Assembly: GCA_902491055.1 (NCBI GenBank)
Contig: CABUGI010000008.1
Coordinates: forward strand, 1-36,774
Reading direction: 5' to 3'
Source of the DNA: an uncultured Collinsella sp.
GTDB taxonomy: Bacteria > Actinomycetota > Coriobacteriia > Coriobacteriales > Coriobacteriaceae
Length of the DNA: 36,774 bases
Numbering within the stretch: position 1 is the first letter of the stretch; every line of letters begins with the position of its first letter. This document shows positions 15,329-23,347 of the stretch, piece after piece. Position numbers and translations under genes: made by a program. A model generated the notes under the pieces. The model worked only from the letters and a program-made list of their open reading frames with translations, was not told the origin of the DNA and ran no database searches.

Positions 15329-16929
15329 TACGACGCCAGTGTGGCGATGACGGCTTCGTCGCCGGCGTATATGAGGGTGTTGCCGTCGGGGATGATGGTT
15401 TGGCCGTCGCGCTTGAGCATCACGACGATAAAGGGGTGCTTGCCTTGTGGCACATCGCGCAGGCGCAGTCCTGCCAGGCGACCGTGGGGTGTCACGGTGA
15501 CCTCGCGCAGCGTAACCTCGGCACGCTCTTCAAACGTCGGCGCGGCCATAACCAGAAGGTCGCCTTCTTCGATCACGGTATCGCCGTTGGGCAGCACCGG
15601 GTGCGCGCCGTCGCGCAGCACCAGGACTACGAGCATGTCCGTCGCACTGCCAATGTCCGCGAGCGAGCGCCCCGCAAACGGATGCCCTACACCCACCTTG
15701 AGCTTAACGAAAGACATGCCGTCCTCGTCGCGGTAGTCGTTAAACGTGCGGCGCACGTCGCCGGTCGCATCGATCATATCGAGCTTCTTCGCCACCGCCG
15801 GCAGCAGCGAGCCCTGCACCACAATGCTCGACACGGCGATCACAAAGACCAGGTCAAACAGGTCGTGCCCACCGGGAACACCGGCCACAACGGCAAAGAG
15901 GCTAAAGACGACCGAAGCCGCGCCGCGCAGGCCCGCCCAGCTTACGAGTGCGACCTGGCGAGGATTGGTCTTAAAGGGCGCCAGCAGCAGACCGACGGCG
16001 TTGGGCCGGCTCACGAAGAGCATAAACGCCATGAGTGCCAGGCCCGGCAGCAGCATTTGCGGCAGGCGTGCGGGCGTGACGAGCAGGCCCAGCAAAAAGA
16101 AGATGGTCATCTCGGCCATCTCGGTGAGGGTGTCAAAGAAGTGCGCCAGCTCGGCCTTACCGGTGATGTCGCTCGCGCCTAGCACGATGCCGGCAAGGTA
16201 TACGGCCAAAAAGCCGTTGCCGCCCAGGTAGCTCGGCAGCGCGTAGGCGACGATCGCCACGGCGAACAAAAAGATGGTCTGCGCGCCCTCGGCCGTTGCG
16301 TGTGCGCGTTCAATCAGACGGCCCGCCGCCCAGCCGAGGGCAAGGCCCAGGCCTGCGCCCAGGATAATCTGCTTGGCCAGCAGTGCGGGAATGTTGATGT
16401 CGCCGCCGGCCGCGAGTGTGGCGAGCACGGCGGTGAGCATGTAGGCGACGGGGTCGTTGGAGCCCGATTCGACCTCGAGCAGCGAGTCGGTGCCGCCCCT
16501 CAGCGAAAGGCTGTGCTCGCGCAGAACGCTAAAGACGCTGGCCGCGTCGGTGGACGCCACGACCGATCCCAGCAGCAGGCCGCCGATCCAGTCGAAGCCC
16601 AGCACAAAGTGGGCGAATACGCCGGTGATGCCGGCAGTGATGACGACGCCGAGCGTGCTCAGCAGCACTGCAGGTATGATGACAGGTTTGGCACGGTCGA
16701 TGTTGGTGTTAAAGCCGCCGTAGAACATGATGAACAGCAGCGCCGTGCTGCAGACGGTTTCGGTGAGTGCGTAGTCGCTAAAGTCGATATGCGCCGGGCC
16801 GTTGACGCCCAATAGCATGCCGAGCGCGATAAAGATGAGCAGGGTGGGGAAGGGGAGTTTTTTGCCGACGGGTTTGATGGTCAGGCACAAAATGATGACG
16901 AGGCCGATAAAGAGAAGGATCTGGTTCAT
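15328..16929 (-). CDS. Potassium/proton antiporter, CPA1 (CvrA/NhaP2 type)
   Basis: A 533-residue protein with about 12-13 transmembrane helices in residues 1-385, homologous to the K+/H+ antiporter NhaP2/CvrA, which expels potassium in exchange for protons. The core membrane motif is GSVVASTDAASVFSVL, followed by LEVESGSNDPVAYM, the ND pair at the ion site of electroneutral CPA1 exchangers. Residues about 405-533 are cytosolic and hold TrkA-C (RCK_C)-type regulatory sequence (GHPFAGRSLADIG, GDLLVMAAP, LIYAGDEAVIATL). AGGAG lies about 11 bases ahead of the ATG. Together with the leftward small frame overlapping its stop it may form a two-cistron unit. Confidence 0.9.
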   Translation of the reverse strand: MNQILLFIGLVIILCLTIKPVGKKLPFPTLLIFIALGMLLGVNGPAHIDFSDYALTETVCSTALLFIMFYGGFNTNIDRAKPVIIPAVLLSTLGVVITAGITGVFAHFVLGFDWIGGLLLGSVVASTDAASVFSVLREHSLSLRGGTDSLLEVESGSNDPVAYMLTAVLATLAAGGDINIPALLAKQIILGAGLGLALGWAAGRLIERAHATAEGAQTIFLFAVAIVAYALPSYLGGNGFLAVYLAGIVLGASDITGKAELAHFFDTLTEMAEMTIFFLLGLLVTPARLPQMLLPGLALMAFMLFVSRPNAVGLLLAPFKTNPRQVALVSWAGLRGAASVVFSLFAVVAGVPGGHDLFDLVFVIAVSSIVVQGSLLPAVAKKLDMIDATGDVRRTFNDYRDEDGMSFVKLKVGVGHPFAGRSLADIGSATDMLVVLVLRDGAHPVLPNGDTVIEEGDLLVMAAPTFEERAEVTLREVTVTPHGRLAGLRLRDVPQGKHPFIVVMLKRDGQTIIPDGNTLIYAGDEAVIATLAS

Positions 16930-17078
16930 GGATGGTGTCCGCTCCTGGGTGGTTGGCGTGGCACGGTCAGTTGTCTGCGGTTATTTGTACCCAAAGATGG
17001 TGGGTTTATGGGGTTGGGTTGCGGGCATGCGCGATATCGTCATAGACGGCTGCCGTCTTTGCCTCTGCTCGGAAACCC

Positions 17079-17107
17079 TTTCCAGCTTTATTGCAACGGA
17101 GTACAAT
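17079..17107 (+). promoter_or_regulatory. Promoter candidate of the metallophosphoesterase gene
   Basis: TTTCCA (17079-17084), a 17-base spacer and TACAAT (17102-17107) lie about 75 bases ahead of the ATG. A short hairpin TTGCGGC/GCCGCAA follows at 17139-17164, just before the ribosome site AAGGAGA. Confidence 0.45.
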
Positions 17108-17182
17108 GGGTAACGTTTAAGTTCAACTTGAAGTTTTAGTTGCGGCGCCGGGCTTCGGCCGCAATGCAAGGAGAGGCGTACC

Positions 17183-18022
17183 ATGGCGATCTATGTGACA
17201 TCTGATGCTCACGGGCACGTGCGTGCGCTTGACGAGGCCCTGTCTAAGATCTCGTTGATGTCCGACGACACGCTGTACGTGCTGGGCGACATGATCGATC
17301 GCGGGCCCGATCCGGTCGGCGTTATTAAGCTCGTGCGCTCGCTGCCCAACGCCCGCGTGCTCAAGGGCAATCACGAGCAGATCATGCTCGATGCCATCAT
17401 CGGCCAGGATCCGCTCGATGCCGAGACCTGGGATATCAACGGTGGCTGGACGACGCGCGAGCAGCTCAACGACATGGAATTTGAGGCATACGAGGAGCTC
17501 GTGCGATGGATGGCCGCGCTGCCGCTCTACGCGGTGGCCGAGACCGAGGAGCGCCCGTATCTGCTGGTGCATGCTGGAATCGAGATGAAGGCGGCGCGCG
17601 CGTTTTTGCTTGAGCATGGCGTCGATTGTGCCGATGGCGTTGGAGCGGTGGGTGCCGATTGCGAGCTGCTGCAGCAGATGCTCGCGGTGCAGTCGTCCGA
17701 TGACCTGCTGTGGATTCGTCACGGCTATTGGGATGTGCCGACCGGGCTGCTTTCTGCCGAGGGCAAGGGTCCGGTCGTGGTGAGCGGTCACACGCCAACG
17801 GTGTCGCTCGGGCGTTATTGCGAGGTCGGTGGTCTTGCGGGGCTCGATGAGGAGTCGGGCCGCGGGCAGATTGTGCGCCTGGGCGGCGAGGATGCCGCCG
17901 GTGTGCCCGATCGCATCGACATCGACTGCGCTGCCGCCACCGGCTCCGAGTTCGGTCGCGTGGGCATCCTGCGGCTCGATGATGGGGCGGAGTTCTACGC
18001 GAACATCAACCCGGGCGAATGA
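17183..18022 (+). CDS. Calcineurin-like metallophosphoesterase (PPP-type phosphatase)
   Basis: A 279-residue phosphatase of the bacterial PrpA/ApaH-like PPP group. The two-metal centre is visible as SDAHGH (residues 7-12, replacing the more usual GDxHG), GDMIDRG (35-41), GNHEQ (62-66), LLVHAG and GHTP. It acts on phosphoproteins or dinucleoside polyphosphates; sequence alone does not decide. The C-terminal part beyond residue 210 is less typical. The ribosome site AAGGAGA is well placed. It converges with the flippase gene, with only about 30 bases between them. Confidence 0.88.
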   Translation: MAIYVTSDAHGHVRALDEALSKISLMSDDTLYVLGDMIDRGPDPVGVIKLVRSLPNARVLKGNHEQIMLDAIIGQDPLDAETWDINGGWTTREQLNDMEFEAYEELVRWMAALPLYAVAETEERPYLLVHAGIEMKAARAFLLEHGVDCADGVGAVGADCELLQQMLAVQSSDDLLWIRHGYWDVPTGLLSAEGKGPVVVSGHTPTVSLGRYCEVGGLAGLDEESGRGQIVRLGGEDAAGVPDRIDIDCAAATGSEFGRVGILRLDDGAEFYANINPGE

Positions 18023-18053
18023 TGTCCCAAATTAGCTACCCCCATCGCTGCAA

Positions 18054-19634
18054 TTAGGCGCCGTATGGGTTGCGGTCGCGTTCGATGCGTTGGCGGATGT
18101 GGGCGTACTCGATAATCAGTAGCACCAGGAGTAGGGCCATGATGGCTAGGTAGCTCACCACAGCGCCCATCAGACCCAGCAGCTTAATCAGGATCACCGG
18201 CAGCACCACGCTTACGGCGAAGCAGATCAGGTAGATCTTGGTGACGTCTCCAGCGTGGCGCAGCACCGTGATGATGGCGTAGATAAAGTCGATGGCCGCG
18301 GTGACGCCGCCGGCGACGACCATCAGCAGCGCCAGCGTACGGTAGCGTTCAAAGCTGAGGCCGTACATAAAGCTCATGAGGGAAATACCGGGACCTGCCA
18401 TAAATGCGGCGCACATGCCGGTGATGACCACGATCAGCGCCATAACGGCAACAATAATCAGGTCAAAGCGACGACGCTTGCGAGGATTAGCCCAAATGCT
18501 CGACAAGCGCAGGAGCTGCGGTTTATAGATAAATCCAATGCTCAGCAAAATAGCCTGCGCAGGAAAGAACAGGGCATTAAAGTACAGCTGATATTTGTAT
18601 GCCAGCGTGCCTTCCATCACAAACTTGGGCATGCTCTCAATAAGGTTGAACAGGAACAGTGCACCAAAGAGTGGAGCGCACTGGACAAACAGGTGGCCGA
18701 CCTCGCGAAGGCTCACGCGGCGCGATTTTTCGGTCTCGAGCAGGGCGAGCGGCGCGGTGACCAGCACGAGCGAGGCGATCGCGGCGATGCCCATGGCCAT
18801 GGCCGCGATGGGCATGCTGCGCGTGAGGAACAGCGCCACGCTGAAGACCGCGATGACGCCGACGGAGCGTAGCGTTTGGCTCATTCCAGCCAAGTAGAGT
18901 TTGTCGGCCTGCTGCAGGCGGCCTTCGTACACGTCGGCGACGCCGTCGATGACCTTATACAGGTAGACGCCCAGGCCGATCGTCGCCATCTGCGCGTCAT
19001 AGCCGCGGGCGCTGCTATACATGAGGCCGCAGCCTAGGGCGAGCGCTCCGCAGATCCAACGATTGAGCTGGTAGGAGGCGAAGGACGTCTTTTCGTCGAT
19101 GTCCGAGACCTGGAAATTGCGCACGCCGTAGTTGCATGCGATCATGATGAGCGTGCCGGTGACAAAGGCGATGGAGAATTTGCCTGCTTCTTCGGCGCCC
19201 ACGAGCTGTGTGGACACGAGGGTGAGCAGCGGAAACGCCAAGCCCCACACGGCGGTGCCGAGAGTGTTCCAAAGGTAATCGCGGCGGGTGGCGTGCTCTT
19301 CGTATTCAGCCTCTTGCGTGGAGAACCCGCCGCCGTAGACGGCGCCGAGCAGACGGTTCCATCAAGCGTTGACCATGCGGCGTATGGGGCCGGGCTCTCG
19401 ATCGCGCTCGCGCCGGTGACGTGTGACTTGGTTGCTATCGGGCCCGCCGGCGTTGCGTTGGCTCAGCTCCTGGATGCGAGCGAGCTCCTCAGCGGTGTGC
19501 GAGGCGGGGAACAGGCCGTTCTCGATGCGACCGCCCTGGGCCTTCGCGGCGCCGTCTTTCGATGCAGCGGGGTTGGAGATGCCGTTGCGGCGGGCGATGG
19601 CGCGGCGAATGCTATCGAGGGGCGTGATGCTCAA
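18054..19634 (-). pseudogene. Polysaccharide flippase split by an in-frame TGA
   Basis: A multi-helix membrane protein of the MOP/polysaccharide-exporter type (about 10-12 helices), expected to move lipid-linked sugars across the membrane. The frame runs from a TTG at 19634 (AAAGGA seven bases upstream) to a stop at 18054, but a TGA interrupts it at 19362-19364. Upstream of the TGA are 90 residues rich in Arg and Gln (cytosolic, containing NGLFPASHTAEELARIQEL). Downstream, in the same frame, are WNRLLGAVYGGGF, RRDYLWNTLG and the membrane domain, 435 residues. No good start with a ribosome site exists just after the TGA. It may be a true nonsense mutation, a sequencing error, or two proteins where the second starts at the GTG at 19250. 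TGA ends other genes here, so code reassignment is unlikely. Confidence 0.6.
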
Positions 19635-19737
19635 AGCGGGGTCCTTTCTATTGCTGCGCTCTAGTATAGACACCGCGGTGTTCGCTCGTGTTTTTGAACA
19701 GGTTGTTCAATATTTTCGGCGGCGCCATTCAGTAGTC

Positions 19738-19845
19738 GGCACTTTGGGAACGTCTCTAAGTGCCGGCATCCGGGGACACTCCTTGAATGTTGCCTGTTCA
19801 AGAGTGTCCCCAATGACTAGTCGTTTAAGAACGTCCCCAATGACT
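19738..19845. repeat. Dispersed palindrome family III, copy 1 (compound)
   Basis: Two hairpins in series, GGCACTT/AAGTGCC (19738-19764) and GGGGACACTC/GAGTGTCCCC (19772-19811, with TTGAA/TTCAA continuing the stem), then a tail with two CCCCAATGACT direct repeats starting at 19808 and 19835. A shorter relative with GGCACTTGGGGACGTTCC lies at 32501-32556. Confidence 0.6.
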
Positions 19846-19896
19846 GGGCCGCTTGCCTGCGATTTTTGACCGTTGGGCGGGCTTGCCGCCCTTGCC

Positions 19897-19912
19897 GCAA
19901 AAACGTTTTTGC
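19897..19912. promoter_or_regulatory. LacI-type palindrome upstream of pckA
   Basis: GCAAAAACGTTTTTGC is a perfect 16-bp palindrome with a central CG, the layout of LacI/GalR/CcpA-family operators. It lies 74 bases ahead of the pckA ATG, immediately upstream of a TACAAC -10-like element. Regulation of gluconeogenesis by a LacI-type protein is inferred. Confidence 0.5.
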
Positions 19913-19986
19913 ATATCGGGTACAACGGGCTTTACGTGAGTAAAGTGCGCGTCGCGTCCACGTGTCGCGTTTTTAAAGGAGGCCCC

Positions 19987-21657
19987 ATGCCTGGTGTTAC
20001 CCCTGCAGAAGTTCTGTCCAACTTTGGTATTACGCTCGTTGAAGATCCCGCCGAGAATCAACCCCGTCTGCTGGTGGACCTGCCGGCGGCAGAGCTTGTC
20101 GAGCACGCTATTCGTCGCAAAGAGGGCCGTATGGCTTCTAATGGCGCGCTCGTGATCGAGACGGGGGAGCGCACTGGTCGTTCGCCCAACGATCGTTTTA
20201 TCGTTGACACCCCCGATGTTCACGACAAGATCGCCTGGGGTGCGGTCAACCGCCCACTGTCCGTCGAGAGCTATGAGGCCATCAAGGCCGGCATCGTCGA
20301 CTATCTCAACGAGCGCGACGTGTTCGTCACGCGCGGCATGGCGGGCGCTGACCGCAACCACACGCGTCGCCTGCTTGTTGCCTGCGAGCGTGCCAGCCAG
20401 GCACTCTTCATTAAGCAAATGCTCGCCCGTCCGCTCGCCCGCGAAATCGCGCGCACCGGCGAGCCCGACTTCTGCGTGCTCGCAGCGCCCGGTTACCAGT
20501 GCGATCCTGCCATCAAGGGCCTCAACTCCAGCGCCGCCGTGGTCATCAACTTCCAGGAACGCGTGATTCTGGTCGCCGGCACCGGCTACTCCGGCGAGAT
20601 TAAAAAGTCGATCTTTAGCGTCATGAACTATCTGCTGCCCGTCGAGGACGACGTGCTGCCCATGCACTGCTCGGCCAGCATGGATCCCGTCACGCACGAG
20701 ACCGCCGTGTTCTTTGGCCTGTCCGGCACCGGCAAGACCACGCTTTCGGCCAATCCCACGCGCCTGCTGATCGGCGACGACGAGCACGGTTGGTCCGACA
20801 TGGGTATCTTCAACATTGAGGGTGGCTGCTACGCAAAATGCGAGGGCCTGGACGCCTTCCACGAGCCCGAGATCTTCAACGCCGTCCGTTTTGGCGCCAT
20901 TTGCGAAAACGTGGTGCTCGACGAGAACCGCAAGCCCAACTATGACGACATCTCGATTACGCACAACACGCGCGTGGCCTATCCCGTAGAGCACATTCCT
21001 AACGCGTGGACTAAGGGCATGGGCACCACTCCGAGTGTCGTGCTGTTCCTGACTTGCGACGCTTTTGGCGTGCTGCCGCCCATCTCACGCCTGACGGCCG
21101 ATGCCGCCATGTACCACTTTGTGACGGGCTTTACGGCTAAGATTCCCGGCACCGAGGTCGGCGTCACCGAGCCCACGCCCACGTTCTCTTCGCTGTTCGG
21201 CGAGCCGTTTATGCCGCTCGACCCCATGGTTTACGCCAAGATGCTTGGCGAGCGCATTGCCGACGGCCGCACGCGCGTGTACCTGGTCAACACCGGCTGG
21301 ATTGGCGGCGGCTACGGCGTGGGCCATCGCATCGAGCTTGCCTACACGCGCTCGCTGGTCGCGCGCGCCCTCGACGGCACCATCGAGGACAGCGAGTTCG
21401 TGCACGACGACATCTTTAACGTCGACATTCCCACGACGTGCCACGGCGTGCCCGATGGCATCCTGGTGCCGCGCCAATACTGGCAGAGCACCGCGCGCTA
21501 TGACGAGGCCGCGCACAACCTGGCGGTGATGTTCGAGGAGAACTTCGAGAAGAAGTACTCGCACCTGCCCGAGTCCGTTAAAGCCGCCGGCCCGCACGCT
21601 CAAGTACACGCCGACGCCCGTCATCGCGGCCGCGGGCTGCTGGGACTTCGCCACTAG
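19987..21657 (+). CDS. pckA: Phosphoenolpyruvate carboxykinase (ATP)
   Basis: A 556-residue enzyme interconverting oxaloacetate plus ATP and PEP plus CO2. In fermentative gut bacteria it often runs toward oxaloacetate, but direction cannot be read here. The kinase-1a P-loop is GLSGTGKTT (244-252), preceded by VFF and followed by LIGDDEHGW, the metal-binding kinase-2 motif. Other landmarks are ETGERTGRSPNDRF (arginine for substrate) and NTGWIGGGYGVGHRI. The start at 19987 has AAAGGAGG. The protein normally ends near KAAGPHA; here about 20 extra residues follow, rich in Arg and His. In the +1 frame the same DNA has much higher GC at third positions (LKYTPTPVIAAAGCWDF), which hints at a frameshift close to the natural end. 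Confidence 0.95.
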   Translation: MPGVTPAEVLSNFGITLVEDPAENQPRLLVDLPAAELVEHAIRRKEGRMASNGALVIETGERTGRSPNDRFIVDTPDVHDKIAWGAVNRPLSVESYEAIKAGIVDYLNERDVFVTRGMAGADRNHTRRLLVACERASQALFIKQMLARPLAREIARTGEPDFCVLAAPGYQCDPAIKGLNSSAAVVINFQERVILVAGTGYSGEIKKSIFSVMNYLLPVEDDVLPMHCSASMDPVTHETAVFFGLSGTGKTTLSANPTRLLIGDDEHGWSDMGIFNIEGGCYAKCEGLDAFHEPEIFNAVRFGAICENVVLDENRKPNYDDISITHNTRVAYPVEHIPNAWTKGMGTTPSVVLFLTCDAFGVLPPISRLTADAAMYHFVTGFTAKIPGTEVGVTEPTPTFSSLFGEPFMPLDPMVYAKMLGERIADGRTRVYLVNTGWIGGGYGVGHRIELAYTRSLVARALDGTIEDSEFVHDDIFNVDIPTTCHGVPDGILVPRQYWQSTARYDEAAHNLAVMFEENFEKKYSHLPESVKAAGPHAQVHADARHRGRGLLGLRH

Positions 21658-21676
21658 CTTCGCCGTGAGTCCATAT

Positions 21677-21710
21677 CCACCACAAAGGGGACAGGCGCCT
21701 TTATGGTGGT
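21677..21710. repeat. Dispersed palindrome family I, copy 2 (inverted orientation)
   Basis: CCACCACAAAGG and CCTTTATGGTGG enclose GGACAGGCG. The core is reverse-complemented relative to copy 1. One arm carries an A in place of G. It follows the pckA stop and may act as its terminator. Confidence 0.8.
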
Positions 21711-21711
21711 T

Positions 21712-21740
21712 TTGCTCGCGTGGATGACTCGGGTTACAAT
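21712..21740 (+). promoter_or_regulatory. Promoter of the B3/B4-domain gene
   Basis: TTGCTC (21712-21717), a 17-base spacer and TACAAT (21735-21740). The predicted start leaves a leader of about 140 bases before the ATG at 21885. Confidence 0.6.
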
Positions 21741-21746
21741 ACGCCT

Positions 21747-21884
21747 GACATATCGTCCCCTTCTCCGGATGGGGACAGCGTAAGCGCTCTTGTGGCGGCA
21801 CCGTAGGACTTTGAAGGTGGCCGCTGTGAGGGCGCTTTTTGTTTAGGCGCCCTCGCTCGGGCGTACGCTATGAAGGGAGAGTAT
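21747..21884 (+). promoter_or_regulatory. Structured leader with terminator-like hairpin and alternative stem
   Basis: First a small hairpin GTCCCC/GGGGAC (21755-21776). Then an imperfect stem of about 20 bp spans 21783-21836 and is followed at once by TTTTT, like an intrinsic terminator. Its 3' arm contains GAGGGCGC (21828-21835), which can instead pair with GCGCCCTC (21847-21854). The two pairings exclude each other, as in attenuators and riboswitches. No known aptamer was recognised. Confidence 0.5.
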
Positions 21885-22604
21885 ATGAAGAGTTTCGTTG
21901 CCGAGGATTCGTTTTGGGAGCTGTTTCCGCAGGCGGCGGTCGGTGTCGTGGTCGTAAAGGGCATGAAGCCCGCGGCCCAGATTCCCCAGGAGGACGTGGA
22001 TGCGATCGCCACGTTGCTCAATCGCGCCAATATCGATGCGGAGCGTCACCTGACAAGCGATACCATCAGCGAGAACGCGCCGGTTAAGGCATGGCGCGAG
22101 GTGTATCGCCTGTTCAAGACCAAGAAGGGCGCGCGTTGCTCAGTTGAGAACCTGCTCAAGCGCGTGCTCAAAGGCAAGCCGGTCGGCCACATCACACCGG
22201 CGGTGGATATCTACAACACGATTTCGTTGACTTATGCGCTGCCCGTTGGCGGCGAGGACCTGCATGCGATTGAGGGAGATCTTCGCTTGAAGGTGACCGA
22301 TGGTGGCGATGCGTTCTTGCCGCTTGGCGAGGAAGCGGATGACCCGACGCTGCCCGGCGAGCTGGCCTACATCGACGATGCGGGCGCCGTGTGCCGCTGC
22401 TGGAACTGGCGCGACGGCGTTCGAACGGCTCTGTCCGACGATTCGGCCGACGCGTTTTTGGCGATTGAATGTGTTGAGCCCGAACGGATGGGGGATTGCC
22501 AGGCCGCGATCGATCGCTTAGCCGAGCTGCTCGAGCGCTATCTGGGAGCGACGGTTGTCGTTAAGACGCTTGTGACCCGCGACAATCCTTGCGTGGAGCT
22601 GTAG
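21885..22604 (+). CDS. B3/B4 tRNA-binding-domain protein
   Basis: A 239-residue stand-alone B3/B4 domain, the fold found in the beta chain of phenylalanyl-tRNA synthetase where it edits mischarged tRNA. Recognisable parts are APVKAWREVYRLF, GARCSVENLLKRVLKG and VDIYNTISLTYALPVGGED, the usual order of the free-standing family. Such proteins are thought to act as editing factors or to bind amino-acid-like ligands, but most are uncharacterised. The ATG at 21885 is preferred over one five codons earlier because AAGGGAGA lies ahead of it. It has its own promoter and a structured leader. Confidence 0.85.
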   Translation: MKSFVAEDSFWELFPQAAVGVVVVKGMKPAAQIPQEDVDAIATLLNRANIDAERHLTSDTISENAPVKAWREVYRLFKTKKGARCSVENLLKRVLKGKPVGHITPAVDIYNTISLTYALPVGGEDLHAIEGDLRLKVTDGGDAFLPLGEEADDPTLPGELAYIDDAGAVCRCWNWRDGVRTALSDDSADAFLAIECVEPERMGDCQAAIDRLAELLERYLGATVVVKTLVTRDNPCVEL

Positions 22605-22635
22605 CGAAGTCTGCGGATCAAACTCGACGGTCAAA

Positions 22636-22670
22636 ACCACCACAATGGTGCCTGTCCCCTTTGTGGTGGT
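22636..22670. repeat. Dispersed palindrome family I, copy 3
   Basis: ACCACCACAATGG and CCTTTGTGGTGGT enclose TGCCTGTCC, with one mismatch (T for A) in the left arm. It follows the B3/B4 gene. Confidence 0.85.
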
Positions 22671-22777
22671 ATTTATGTTGATGAGTTAACAAATGAGGCG
22701 TGCAGGGCTGGCGGCCGCTGGGTACGGTTAAGATGTTTACCCGTTAGCATTATGCAAGCGAAAGGCGGTCGTCTCCC

Positions 22778-23227
22778 ATGCAACAGAACGACGAGACACG
22801 TTTCGAGGACTTTGTCGGACTGATCAGCGGGCTCTACAAGGAGATCCAGCGCATTAAGACGTCTGAGGGCGCAAGGCTGGGTCTCAAGGGCTCCGACGTC
22901 ATGTGCCTGTACTATCTTGAGCGCAGCAAGGACGGCCTGACTGGCGCCGACCTGGCTCGCATGGCAGGCGTGACCCGCGCCGCCGTCTCGCGTACGCTCG
23001 CGCATCTGGAGGAGGGTGGCTACGTCGAGGTCGATGATTCGGGCGATGCCGCCGTTAAGTACCGTGCTCCGGTGCGCCTGACCGCTCTGGGCGGCGAGAG
23101 CATGAGCGAGGCGGACCGCATCATTCGCGAGGTGCTCGATACCACCGGTAAGGCTATGGGTGTGGAGCAGCGCGAGCAGATGTATGCGTCGCTGCGCACG
23201 ATTCTCAACACCCTGCGCGAGATGTAG
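22778..23227 (+). CDS. MarR-family transcriptional regulator
   Basis: A 149-residue winged-helix regulator. The DNA-binding part covers about residues 35-100, with recognition helix TRAAVSRTLAHLEEGGYV and a wing DSGDAAVKYRAPVRLT. N- and C-terminal helices would form the dimer interface typical of MarR proteins. The effector is unknown. The ATG at 22778 is preceded by AAAGGCGG at a longer than usual spacing. It lies 120 bases upstream of a DegV gene on the same strand, which it may control or be read with. Confidence 0.85.
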   Translation: MQQNDETRFEDFVGLISGLYKEIQRIKTSEGARLGLKGSDVMCLYYLERSKDGLTGADLARMAGVTRAAVSRTLAHLEEGGYVEVDDSGDAAVKYRAPVRLTALGGESMSEADRIIREVLDTTGKAMGVEQREQMYASLRTILNTLREM

Positions 23228-23347
23228 AGCCGCGCTGGTACTTGCTTCTAATCAACAACTGCACAGTTCCTATTTGAGCGTGCGTGTCGCGCTGGGATCT
23301 TGCTGTCAAAATTCCCTGCGCGTGGTCCGCGCAAGAAAGGATTCGCT

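Larger units (their letters stand above)
19635..19986. other. Intergenic region between flippase and pckA
   Basis: About 350 bases between divergent genes. It holds the dispersed family III palindromes (19738-19845) and a perfect 16-bp palindrome near pckA (19897-19912). TACAAC at 19921-19926 may be part of the pckA promoter. No coding frame is supported. Confidence 0.6.

Noticed and set aside
18054..19634. TGA recoding (Trp, Gly or selenocysteine) in the flippase
   Set aside because: TGA is used as the normal stop of other genes here, for example at 18020-18022, and no SECIS-like hairpin was noticed after the codon.
21783..21836. T-box riboswitch before the B3/B4 gene
   Set aside because: A GGCGGCACCG string resembles the T-box core, but the base equivalent to the conserved U of UGGN is C, and the leader is too short for a Stem I with specifier loop.
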